From an uncultured Saprospiraceae bacterium (GTDB taxonomy: Bacteria > Bacteroidota > Bacteroidia > Chitinophagales > Saprospiraceae): a DNA stretch of 7,682 nt. The translations under genes were made by a program, and so were the position numbers. Numbering within the stretch: position 1 is the stretch's first letter; each line of letters begins with the position of its first letter. Positions 1 to 6,307 of the stretch are shown here, piece by piece. The stretch is taken from assembly GCA_937969485.1 (NCBI GenBank), contig CALBVQ010000138.1, positions 1 to 7,682 on the forward strand. The letters run 5' to 3'. The notes under the pieces were generated by a model. That model did not search any database. It saw only the letters and a program-made list of their open reading frames with translations, and was not told the origin of the DNA.

Positions 1-2
1 TT

Positions 3-89
3 CGAGACATTAAGTTGATCGAAGATACTGCTGTTAATTCACTACCTTCCTTGGTCAAGGAGCTTTGCGGTGTGAGGAAAAAAGACTAA
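3..89 (+). CDS. possible 3' end of an unidentified plus-strand gene (partial)
   Basis: An open frame enters from the left edge and ends at a TAA at 87-89. Its 28 visible residues end in a plausible C-terminus (ELCGVRKKD). The other two plus-strand frames meet stops within the first 20 bases. I do not recognise a family from so few residues, and a 28-codon open stretch can occur by chance in about a quarter of random frames. If real, the gene would converge on nrdA. No intrinsic terminator is visible just after the stop, which weakens the case. Confidence 0.3.
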   Translation, partial: RDIKLIEDTAVNSLPSLVKELCGVRKKD

Positions 90-696
90 CTGTTGAATTG
101 AACTTCGTGATGGTTTAGCACTTGAGGTGTAATGCTGTAAATGCAAACCAGTTGAGCCCACAGTTTGTAAGGGTTTTGAGCATAGTGGACATTTGAATTC
201 GCAATATGTCAGCACTATTATATTATAGGCTAAGTTAGTTGAATCTTAGCAGAATTATCTTACCACCTTTAGCTCCAGTACGAATTCTTCTTTACGAGTT
301 CTGTCTAATTTATGCTAGTTAATTAATTTTCATGGCTAGCTTGCCCATCGGCTTCCCAAATTCTTGTAATCGGAAAATTGTGATGTAGCGCTTGCTAGAA
401 GAACCTTGACTCCTAAACTACAGACTAGAGTCCTTTACGCATCGGCGAGTCTCCTGTTTGAAACTTCACCGCAACTCACTCTAAGTAATGAGACCGAGCT
501 GCTATAAAGTAGATCGTTGTTACGCTGTACAATTAGCTTCATCCTAAATTTATAAATGATAATACGCGCTAATTCGACAGTAAATTGTCTCCGACATTAA
601 CTATTACTCTTCAGGTAGGGAGATTGAATACCAAACCTGAGAATTATGTTATCGTATACGATTCTACTCAAATATCAACCTTCGGGCGTAAGCCAT
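90..696. other. about 600 bp with no recognisable gene
   Basis: No frame on either strand gives a convincing protein; stops are dense in all six. Hand-counted GC for 61-660 is about 38%, similar to the coding DNA and well above the 25% of the nrdB upstream region. No homopolymer of five or more occurs here, unlike other spacers in the window. Several short hairpins can be drawn: 229-250 (6 bp, GCTAAG/CTTAGC), 282-301 (6 bp with one G-T), and about 611-639 (7 bp with one wobble). None exceeds what is expected by chance, and I find no tmRNA, SRP RNA or RNase P signature. An eroded gene, an unknown RNA or plain spacer are all possible. Confidence 0.5.
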
Positions 697-732
697 AAAA
701 AATGGCAGACATCAAGAACTGATGCCTACCAT
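697..732 (-). terminator. intrinsic terminator of the nrdB-nrdA transcript
   Basis: On the minus strand the RNA folds into a 13-bp stem with a 5-nt loop (plus 715-719), followed directly by a run of U. The arms are plus 702-714 and 720-732. Two positions that are A-C mismatches on the plus strand (706/728 and 709/725) become G-U wobbles on the minus strand, so the stem is continuous only in that direction. The U-tract is the complement of the A-run at 697-702. It lies 36 bp after the nrdA stop codon, where a terminator for the nrd genes is expected. On the plus strand no T-run follows, so it should act one way. Confidence 0.9.
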
Positions 733-768
733 ATGGATTTGAGCTAAAGATTTCTCTTAAATTTATTG

Positions 769-3195
769 TTATCCACTACACATGATACATCCTTCCTCCA
801 TTGTACATGACTCCCCTTCTGTCACTTCAATAGCAGACATTTTTTGAGGAACAGCCTTACCTGCAGTTGCAGGAGCTGGCGGATTAGGTATACTTTCAAC
901 TGTAGCGCTATTTTCATCGGTAAACTTAGTCTGGTGCTCAGATTTTAACGTGAATTTGATAGGATCTACAGCAGCTTTTGATCTTAGGTAATACATACCA
1001 GTCTTTAAGCCTTGTTTCCAAGCATAAAAGTGCATTGATGATAATTTACTAAAGTCAGGATTTTCTACAAAAAGATTCAAAGACTGTGACTGGCAAATGA
1101 ATGCGCCTCTGTCAGCTGCCTGATCAATAATGGTCTTCATACTCAATTCCCAAACAGTTTTGTAAAGTGTTTTTAAGTCGTCTGGAATTGGTAGTCCCTG
1201 CACACTTCCGTTAGCTGCCATAAGAGCTTGCCTCATATCGTCATTCCACAATCCAAGATGAATCAAATCTTTCAATAGATGCTTATTTACGACAATGTAC
1301 TCGCCTGAAAGTGTTCTACGAGAGTATATATTACTTGTGTAAGGTTCAAAACACTCGTTATTTCCTAAAATCTGTGAAGTCGAGGCAGTTGGCATAGGTG
1401 CTAGTAATAATGAATTTCTAATACCTGTCGCAACAACTTTTTCTTTCAAAGTAGCCCAATCCCATCTATCACTAGGTTCTACACCCCACATATCAAACTG
1501 AAGAATCCCTTCACTCGCTGGTGATCCTTTAAATGTTTGATAAGGTCCTTCTTTTACGGCTAATTCCGCTGATTCTGATACAGCAGCAAAATAAATTGTT
1601 TCAAAAATATCTTTGTTAAGCTGCTTTGCTTCGTCTGAATCAAACGGCATACGCAGTAACATAAATGCATCAGCTAATCCTTGAACCCCAATTCCTATAG
1701 GACGGTGTCTCATGTTTGAGTTTTTCGCCTCAATAACAGGGTAATAGTTGATGTCAATTACTTTATTCAGATTCTTTGTTACAATTCGACTAACCTCATA
1801 TAATTTTTGGAAATCAAAAACTCCGTCGATTACAAATTTAGGTAGCGATAAACTAGCTAAATTACATACTGCGACTTCGTCTGGAGAAGTATATTCCATA
1901 ATCTCAGTACAAAGATTACTTGATCTTATTGTTCCTAGATTTTTCTGATTAGACTTCTTATTTGCTGCATCTTTATATAAAATATAAGGAGTTCCTGTTT
2001 CAATCTGAGCCTCAAGAATTGCAAACCATAATTCCTGTGCATTTACAGTTTTCATAGCTTTACCTTCCTTCTCGTATTGTTGATATTTTGCCTCGAATTC
2101 ATCACCATATAAATCAAATAGTCCAGTCGCTTCATTGGGGTCAAACAAAGACCAGTCACCACCCTCCTGTACTCTTTTCATAAAAAGATCCGGGATCCAC
2201 AGAGCAAAAAATAAATCTCTTGCACGCATTTCTTCTTTACCATGATTTTTTCTCAAATCAAGAAATTCAAAAACATCGGCATGCCATGGCTCAAGATAGA
2301 TGGCAAAAGCACCCTTTCTTTTTCCACCACCTTGATCTACATATCTAGCTGTATCATTAAATACTCTAAGCATAGGTACTATGCCATTCGATGTACCTCC
2401 TGTCCCCTTAATGTAAGAACCAGTTGCACGTATGTTGTGGATGCTTAACCCAATTCCACCAGCGGACTGAGAAATCTTAGCACATCTACTTAATGTTTCG
2501 AAAATACCACTGATACTGTCATCAGTCATTGTAAGTAAGAAACAAGAACTTAATTGAGGCTTAGGTGTAGCTGCATTAAAAAGAGTAGGAGTTGCGTGAA
2601 TAAACCACTTCTCGCTCATCATATTGTAAGTCTCTATAGCAGAATCAATATCTTCTCCGTGTATTCCAACCGAAGCACGCATCAAAAGATGTTGAGGCCT
2701 TTCAACAACCTCGCCATTCATTCGTAGTAAATAAGATTTTTCTAAGGTTTTGAAACCAAAAAAGTCGAAAGTGAAGTCCCGATCATATATTATCGCACTA
2801 TCTATTCGGTCTTTGTTAGCTCGAATTACCTTAATTGCATCTTCACTAATAAGACCTGCTGCCTCACCAGTTTTAGGGTCTATGTAATTAAACAAGGCTT
2901 CCATTGTTTCAGTGAACGACTTGTTTGTATTTTTATGTAGATTAGAGACTGCTATTCTAGCAGCTAGCAATGCATATTCGGGGTGATTAGTTGCCATAGT
3001 CGCAGCTGTTTCGGCTGCTAAGTTGTCTAACTCTGATGTTGTTACACCATCGTAAAGACCTTGGATAACCTTTTTTGCAATTTCAATAGGATCAATGTAT
3101 AATTGATCAAGTCCATAGCACATTTTTTTTACTCGTGCTGTGATTTTGTCAAAAGACACATCTTCCCGTTTGCCATTACGTTTAATTACTTGCAT
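769..3195 (-). CDS. nrdA: ribonucleoside-diphosphate reductase class Ia, large (alpha) subunit, eukaryote-like
   Basis: This is the catalytic subunit of aerobic ribonucleotide reductase; it reduces NDPs to dNDPs in the cytosol with NrdB. It is 808 residues, the usual length. An N-terminal ATP-cone (about 1-90, starting MQVIKRNGKRE) implies overall control by ATP/dATP. The active site is intact: redox cysteines C218 (QLSSCF) and C444 (VAVCNLASL), thiyl-radical cysteine C429 with N427 and E431 (SNLCTEI), and the radical-relay tyrosines Y735-Y736 (GMYYLR). A flexible tail (about 755-800) ends in C803-I-M-C806, the pair that re-reduces the active site. The specificity loop reads GGGKRKGAF (289-297). 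Recalled human RRM1 aligns nearly gap-free through residue 444, with the same catalytic numbering, so this is the eukaryote-like subtype rather than the E. coli NrdA type. The ATG start has no Shine-Dalgarno motif. It lies 91 bp after nrdB and probably shares its transcript. Confidence 0.98.
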   Translation of the reverse strand: MQVIKRNGKREDVSFDKITARVKKMCYGLDQLYIDPIEIAKKVIQGLYDGVTTSELDNLAAETAATMATNHPEYALLAARIAVSNLHKNTNKSFTETMEALFNYIDPKTGEAAGLISEDAIKVIRANKDRIDSAIIYDRDFTFDFFGFKTLEKSYLLRMNGEVVERPQHLLMRASVGIHGEDIDSAIETYNMMSEKWFIHATPTLFNAATPKPQLSSCFLLTMTDDSISGIFETLSRCAKISQSAGGIGLSIHNIRATGSYIKGTGGTSNGIVPMLRVFNDTARYVDQGGGKRKGAFAIYLEPWHADVFEFLDLRKNHGKEEMRARDLFFALWIPDLFMKRVQEGGDWSLFDPNEATGLFDLYGDEFEAKYQQYEKEGKAMKTVNAQELWFAILEAQIETGTPYILYKDAANKKSNQKNLGTIRSSNLCTEIMEYTSPDEVAVCNLASLSLPKFVIDGVFDFQKLYEVSRIVTKNLNKVIDINYYPVIEAKNSNMRHRPIGIGVQGLADAFMLLRMPFDSDEAKQLNKDIFETIYFAAVSESAELAVKEGPYQTFKGSPASEGILQFDMWGVEPSDRWDWATLKEKVVATGIRNSLLLAPMPTASTSQILGNNECFEPYTSNIYSRRTLSGEYIVVNKHLLKDLIHLGLWNDDMRQALMAANGSVQGLPIPDDLKTLYKTVWELSMKTIIDQAADRGAFICQSQSLNLFVENPDFSKLSSMHFYAWKQGLKTGMYYLRSKAAVDPIKFTLKSEHQTKFTDENSATVESIPNPPAPATAGKAVPQKMSAIEVTEGESCTMEEGCIMCSG

Positions 3196-3197
3196 AA

Positions 3198-3230
3198 AAG
3201 TGAATTGTAGAAATTAAGTGAATTGTGTAG
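3198..3230 (-). repeat. short direct repeat just upstream of the nrdA start
   Basis: The 11-mer AAGTGAATTGT (plus-strand sense) occurs at 3198-3208 and 3216-3226, 18 bp apart from start to start, both followed closely by TAG. The copies lie immediately before the nrdA ATG, in the untranslated leader. They could be paired protein-binding sites or a translation-related element, or a chance duplication in AT-rich DNA. I know of no regulator for this motif, and it is not seen before the other genes. Confidence 0.4.
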
Positions 3231-3256
3231 TTTATAATATTAAGCTGACCTTCATC

Positions 3257-3279
3257 TAATTACCGCTAAGCGGTAATTA
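3257..3279 (-). promoter_or_regulatory. perfect 11-bp inverted repeat between nrdB and nrdA
   Basis: Arms 3257-3267 (TAATTACCGCT) and 3269-3279 are exact reverse complements around a single base. As minus-strand RNA this forms a 10-bp stem with a 3-nt loop, 7 bp after the nrdB stop. No U-tract follows on the minus strand, so it is not a standard intrinsic terminator. It may stabilise the nrdB 3' end, partly attenuate transcription into nrdA, or be a dyad operator. The dyad is directly visible; the role is inferred. Confidence 0.6.
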
Positions 3280-3286
3280 AATTTAT

Positions 3287-4270
3287 CTAGAAGTCTGCAT
3301 CGATTGAGAACACTTGCTTGTTCTTATCAACACCTACTCCAGATTTTCTATAGTCACCCACTCTCTTTTCAAAAAAGTTCGTCTTTCCTTGAATTGAAAT
3401 AAGATCCATCCAGTCAAATGGATTTTCAGCATTGTATGCTTTTGGCTCTCCTAATTGCTGCAACAACCTATCAGCAACAAACTCGATGTACTGACACATT
3501 AAATCAGAATTCATTCCAATCAGGCTTACAGGAAGTGAATCGCTAACGAACTCTTTCTCTATAAGAACAGCATCTGTTATGATTTTGGTGATTACTCCTT
3601 TTTCTAGTTTATTTTTGATGTGACTGTTGTATAATAAACACGCAAAGTCACAGTGCATTCCTTCATCTCTTGAAATCAACTCATTACTGAACGTAAGACC
3701 TGGCATCAATCCTCTCTTCTTTAACCAGTATATAGAACAAAAAGAGCCACTAAAAAAGATTCCTTCTACAGCAGCGAAAGCAATTAAACGCTCGATGAAA
3801 CTTCCATTATCAATCCATCTCATTGCCCAATCAGCTTTCCTCTTCACTGAATCCATGTGCTCTATAGCATTAAATAAATAATCTTTCTCTGTAGAGTCTT
3901 TAATGTATGTATCGATCAAAAGCGAATAAGTCTCCGAATGAATATTTTCCATCATGATCTGGAAACCATAAAAGAACTTTGCCTCGGTATATTGAACTTC
4001 ATTCACCATATTCTCGGCAAGATTTTCATTCACAATCCCATCGCTGGCAGCAAAAAATGCTAACACATGTTTAATGAAATGACGTTCATTGTCGTTTAAT
4101 TTATGTTCCCAATCCGCAAGGTCTTGGTGTAAATCTATTTCTTCAGCTGTCCAAAACGACGCTTCCGTCTTCTTGTAAAAAGACCAAATATCATCATGCT
4201 GAATGGGAAATAGTACGAATCTGTTTGGGTTGTCGTGCAATAATGGCTCAATCATCTTATTGTTGCTCAT
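3287..4270 (-). CDS. nrdB: ribonucleoside-diphosphate reductase class Ia, small (beta) subunit, eukaryote-like
   Basis: This is the radical-generating subunit of class Ia ribonucleotide reductase; its di-iron centre makes a tyrosyl radical that is passed to NrdA. Counting from the ATG at 4268-4270 (327 residues), the metal ligands are all present: D77 (AASDGIVNEN), E108 and H111 (MENIHSE), E169 (VEGIFFSG), E203 and H206 (SRDEGMH). The radical tyrosine is Y115 in HSETYSLL. The C-terminus FSIDADF matches the tail that docks on the alpha subunit. Many stretches match recalled vertebrate R2, such as LKKRGLMPGLTFSNEL, in line with NrdA. The start is uncertain: an in-frame TTG at 4298-4300 adds ten residues and has a GGAG at 4308-4311 with 7-nt spacing, while the ATG has only an A-rich leader. 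I chose the ATG because the conserved region begins at EPLL, eight residues in, and the group rarely relies on Shine-Dalgarno pairing. A third start, ATG at 4253-4255, is possible. Confidence 0.97.
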   Translation of the reverse strand: MSNNKMIEPLLHDNPNRFVLFPIQHDDIWSFYKKTEASFWTAEEIDLHQDLADWEHKLNDNERHFIKHVLAFFAASDGIVNENLAENMVNEVQYTEAKFFYGFQIMMENIHSETYSLLIDTYIKDSTEKDYLFNAIEHMDSVKRKADWAMRWIDNGSFIERLIAFAAVEGIFFSGSFCSIYWLKKRGLMPGLTFSNELISRDEGMHCDFACLLYNSHIKNKLEKGVITKIITDAVLIEKEFVSDSLPVSLIGMNSDLMCQYIEFVADRLLQQLGEPKAYNAENPFDWMDLISIQGKTNFFEKRVGDYRKSGVGVDKNKQVFSIDADF

Positions 4271-4381
4271 TTTTCTGTAAGGGTTATAATTTATGTTCAA
4301 TAATTCACTCCGTCAGCTAATATACATATTATACTTTTAATGATATATTAAAAATTATAATAAGTAGATTAGTCGTTAAAA

Positions 4382-4398
4382 AAGTCGAAGAAAGACTT
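4382..4398 (-). promoter_or_regulatory. weak hairpin with T-run in the nrdB leader
   Basis: On the minus strand AAGTC, a 7-nt loop and GACTT form a 5-bp stem, followed by TTTT. It lies about 110 bp before the nrdB start. It resembles a weak intrinsic terminator and could attenuate nrdB transcription or end read-through from corA. A 5-bp stem with two G-C or C-G pairs is marginal, so chance is a serious alternative. Confidence 0.2.
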
Positions 4399-4540
4399 AG
4401 TGTCCTTTTCGGCATTTTACTATCTGTTCAGTTGTTGGTAATGGAAGGGAAGGAGAATTCCTATAATCTTTAGCTAATGTAAGTTTTACTCATTCCGCAA
4501 TACAAAGAAAGGACTTTTTTTGAGTTCTCACACATTATAG

Positions 4541-4561
4541 TTATCCACAATATGTGGATAA
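4541..4561. promoter_or_regulatory. pair of inverted consensus DnaA boxes upstream of nrdB
   Basis: TTATCCACA at 4541-4549 and its exact reverse complement TGTGGATAA at 4553-4561 are separated by 3 bp. Each is a perfect match to the strict DnaA box. The pair lies 270 bp before the nrdB ATG, in the longest spacer between recognised genes. In E. coli, DnaA binds two boxes in the nrdAB promoter and affects its expression, so a similar role here is plausible. The dyad also fits a dimeric regulator. NrdR seems less likely because the dyad has odd length and a different core. Confidence 0.65.
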
Positions 4562-4592
4562 AATGCATAACTTGTTATTTTCCATATTATTA

Positions 4593-4600
4593 CAAAATTA
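4593..4600 (-). promoter_or_regulatory. candidate distal nrdB promoter -7 element (TAATTTTG)
   Basis: The minus strand reads TAATTTTG, fitting the Bacteroidota TANNTTTG element. No clear TTTG -33 partner is seen in the AT-rich sequence upstream. If used, transcription would start near 4587 and the DnaA-box dyad would sit about 25-45 nt downstream of the start, giving a leader of roughly 300 nt. Eight-base degenerate motifs are common in such sequence, so this is tentative. Confidence 0.25.
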
Positions 4601-4615
4601 AATTAAATTAAAATA

Positions 4616-4624
4616 TGTGGAAAA
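4616..4624. promoter_or_regulatory. third DnaA-box-like site (relaxed consensus)
   Basis: TGTGGAAAA is the reverse complement of TTTTCCACA, which fits the relaxed consensus TTWTNCACA. It lies 55 bp from the perfect dyad and shares the orientation of its second box. A weaker site with one mismatch, TTTTCCATA, is at 4578-4586. Clustering raises the odds that the group is functional, though AT-rich sequence makes relaxed matches easier to find. Confidence 0.4.
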
Positions 4625-4697
4625 AATTTAATATGAGAAAAAAACACTACATTTTCGATAAGAAAAAAAAGAATAAATACACTAAAAAAGATGGAAA

Positions 4698-5645
4698 TTA
4701 TATTAATTTTTTTCTTCTAAAAAACCAGACTAAGAACACAATCAGCAATATGGAAATCATCACAATGAAAAAGAACGCATTATCATTATCCATAAACGGT
4801 AATGTCACATTCATCCCGTAAAAGGATGCGACAAGGGTGGGAACCATCAATATGATCGTAACTAGGGTTAGACGTTGGATAAATTCATTTAAGTTATTAC
4901 TAACTACAGATGCAAATACTTCTGTTGTACTACTTAGTATGTTCGTGTGTACGTTGGCCATTTCCAAAGCCTGAGAATTGTCGATTATTAGATCTTCAAA
5001 AAGATCGGTGTGTTCTTCGAGGTCTTTAATTTTTAAAAAATCAGACCTCTTGATTTTAAGCTTAAGTAATTCATTACTGCTCAATGCAGTTACAAAATAT
5101 ACCAATGACTTTTCGATCCTGTGCAATTGCCTTAGCTCAGAATTTCGACTACTATTATATAGTTCTTGCTCTATGAGGTCCCTTCTTAAATTAAGTTTTT
5201 TAAGACAGTCAAGGTATGAGTAGTTTATTTGCTCAAATAACTGCAGAACGAACATTTTTTCGTCTGTGGGATTAAAATTTTTGATTTTGCCAATTAAGAA
5301 AAGATCTAGAATAGGATTATCAAGTAAGCTAATTGTAATAATATGTGCTGGAGTGAGAATTATACCTATTGGTGCTGTAATGTAGATCGGCTTATTGCCT
5401 TCATCAATATCATTGAGCAAGGGTGTATTGACTACGATTAGTCTTACCTCATCTTCTCGTTCATATCTTGAACGTTCGTCAATATCTAGAGAGTCTGTTA
5501 AGAAATCAAGTGGTATGCCTTGTGACTCACTAAGTTTAATTAATTCATTTTTATCAAAAGGAGAAGAAATGTTTAACCAACATGCATTGTCGATCGAATC
5601 AACTTCAGTTACCTTCTTATCTACTGCGCTGTAATACCGGATCAT
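4698..5645 (-). CDS. corA: CorA-family divalent cation transporter
   Basis: This is a pentameric inner-membrane channel of the CorA type, which brings in Mg2+ and in some members Co2+ or Ni2+, or exports Zn2+. The 315-residue length is typical. A soluble cytoplasmic domain (about 1-255) includes a long charged helix region (about 130-255) leading to the pore. Two membrane segments follow at about 258-276 and 291-309, with the signature Y-G-M-N at 276-279 between them in GMNVTLP, then a short basic tail (RRKK). The GMN motif is the selectivity loop. The ATG start is supported by a TANNTTTG motif 28 nt upstream; no Shine-Dalgarno motif is present. The substrate cannot be told from sequence alone. 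It is separated from nrdB by more than 400 bp and from the YfiT gene by 75 bp. Confidence 0.95.
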   Translation of the reverse strand: MIRYYSAVDKKVTEVDSIDNACWLNISSPFDKNELIKLSESQGIPLDFLTDSLDIDERSRYEREDEVRLIVVNTPLLNDIDEGNKPIYITAPIGIILTPAHIITISLLDNPILDLFLIGKIKNFNPTDEKMFVLQLFEQINYSYLDCLKKLNLRRDLIEQELYNSSRNSELRQLHRIEKSLVYFVTALSSNELLKLKIKRSDFLKIKDLEEHTDLFEDLIIDNSQALEMANVHTNILSSTTEVFASVVSNNLNEFIQRLTLVTIILMVPTLVASFYGMNVTLPFMDNDNAFFFIVMISILLIVFLVWFFRRKKLI

Positions 5646-5673
5646 GAGACAATGTTTTTTTTTAATCGTGCAG

Positions 5674-5681
5674 CAAATCTA
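5674..5681 (-). promoter_or_regulatory. candidate corA promoter -7 element (TAGATTTG)
   Basis: The minus strand reads TAGATTTG, fitting the Bacteroidota TANNTTTG element, 28 nt before the corA ATG. This predicts a short leader of about 20 nt. No good TTTG -33 element is seen at the usual distance. The same motif at almost the same distance precedes the YfiT gene, which supports both. Confidence 0.4.
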
Positions 5682-5720
5682 TAATAAGTCACATACACTT
5701 CATTTATTTTGACGCAAGAA

Positions 5721-6251
5721 CTATTCCATCTTTGCTAAAGCATTTTGAATATGAGCTAAATGATGCTTGCCATGCCATTGATACGTTGCTAAAGCTTGAA
5801 ATAATGCTACGTTCTCCTCTATTTCAGGGTGATAGTAACTTTTCTTCAAGTCACTTTCAGTAAAATTGTTAGCCAACTTAGTCCACCTATTGTGAACCCC
5901 TCTCAATATCATTAATGAATCTTCAATGGCATCATCGATGTCACTGGTAATTGCCCAGCGGTCTTCGTAATACGGACGAATAGGAGTCTTGTCATCCTCT
6001 GTGAATACGAGTTTAAAACGTATAAATGCATTCATATGCGAATCCGCTAAATGATGGACAAGCTGCCGAATGTTCCAGCCTTCAGGTCTATAAGTAAGCT
6101 CTAAATTTTCAGGGTTTAGCCCCAAAGTTAGATCCATTAAGTCTTCAGGAAGGCAAGCGATATCTTCTATTGCACTAGGAATATCGATGTCATCCATCTT
6201 TACCGGCATGACTACTTTTCCAATCGGAAATTTTAGTTGTTCTAGATTCAT
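5721..6251 (-). CDS. yfiT: YfiT-type DinB-fold metal-dependent protein, putative bacillithiol S-transferase
   Basis: This belongs to the YfiT branch of the DinB four-helix-bundle superfamily. Members bind a divalent metal through three histidines; several conjugate bacillithiol to electrophiles, and older annotation calls them putative metal-dependent hydrolases. The 176-residue length is typical. It opens with the family pattern FPIGK (8-12) and has YRPEGWNIRQLVHHLADSHM at 54-73. Likely metal ligands are H67, H160 and H164 (QWHGKHHLAHI at 158-168). RPYYEDRWA (92-100) matches the family motif before the active-site helix. It is probably cytoplasmic, as no signal peptide is visible. The ATG is supported by a TANNTTTG motif 27 nt upstream. 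The thiol role assumes the organism makes bacillithiol, which some Bacteroidota do; nothing in this window tests that. Confidence 0.92.
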   Translation of the reverse strand: MNLEQLKFPIGKVVMPVKMDDIDIPSAIEDIACLPEDLMDLTLGLNPENLELTYRPEGWNIRQLVHHLADSHMNAFIRFKLVFTEDDKTPIRPYYEDRWAITSDIDDAIEDSLMILRGVHNRWTKLANNFTESDLKKSYYHPEIEENVALFQALATYQWHGKHHLAHIQNALAKME

Positions 6252-6278
6252 ATGATATGACTATGGTTTCAAAGTGCC

Positions 6279-6286
6279 CAAAATTA
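6279..6286 (-). promoter_or_regulatory. candidate yfiT promoter -7 element (TAATTTTG)
   Basis: The minus strand reads TAATTTTG (TANNTTTG class), 27 nt before the yfiT ATG, within the 56-bp gap after the preceding gene. No clear -33 TTTG is seen upstream. Its spacing matches the corA motif, which makes a real promoter more likely than the motif alone would. Confidence 0.35.
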
Positions 6287-6307
6287 CATTTCTTTTTATT
6301 CCTTCGG

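Larger units (their letters stand above)
4561..4680. other. AT-rich tract next to the DnaA boxes
   Basis: Hand-counted GC is about 17% over 120 bp. It includes three tandem AAATT units (about 4595-4609) and several A-runs. Such a tract beside DnaA boxes is what a DNA-unwinding element looks like, but AT-rich spacers are also normal at promoters and after genes in this group. The end of corA follows at 4698, and no strong intrinsic terminator for corA is visible in between. Confidence 0.4.

Noticed and set aside
90..696. tRNA, tmRNA, SRP RNA or RNase P RNA in the left gap
   Set aside because: None of the hallmark conserved segments of these RNAs is present; only short hairpins of chance strength are found.
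1748..2448. Plus-strand open frames of 66-68 codons inside nrdA (1748-1948, 2242-2448)
   Set aside because: They lie fully antisense to a well-conserved enzyme gene and their products show no recognisable features.
3627..3881. Plus-strand open frame of 84 codons inside nrdB
   Set aside because: Antisense shadow of the conserved NrdB core; no family resemblance.
4531..4561. NrdR-box interpretation of the dyad before nrdB
   Set aside because: The NrdR box is an even-length palindrome, normally in pairs at fixed spacing; this dyad has a 3-bp spacer, odd length, and exact DnaA-box arms. No second NrdR-like site is seen.
4615..4821. Plus-strand open frame of 68 codons spanning the corA 3' end and the AT-rich tract
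   Set aside because: Half of it is A-rich spacer translating to lysine and asparagine runs, and the rest is antisense to corA.
4978..5634. Plus-strand open frames inside corA (4978-5223, 5395-5634)
   Set aside because: Serine- and leucine-rich antisense shadows of a clear CorA protein.
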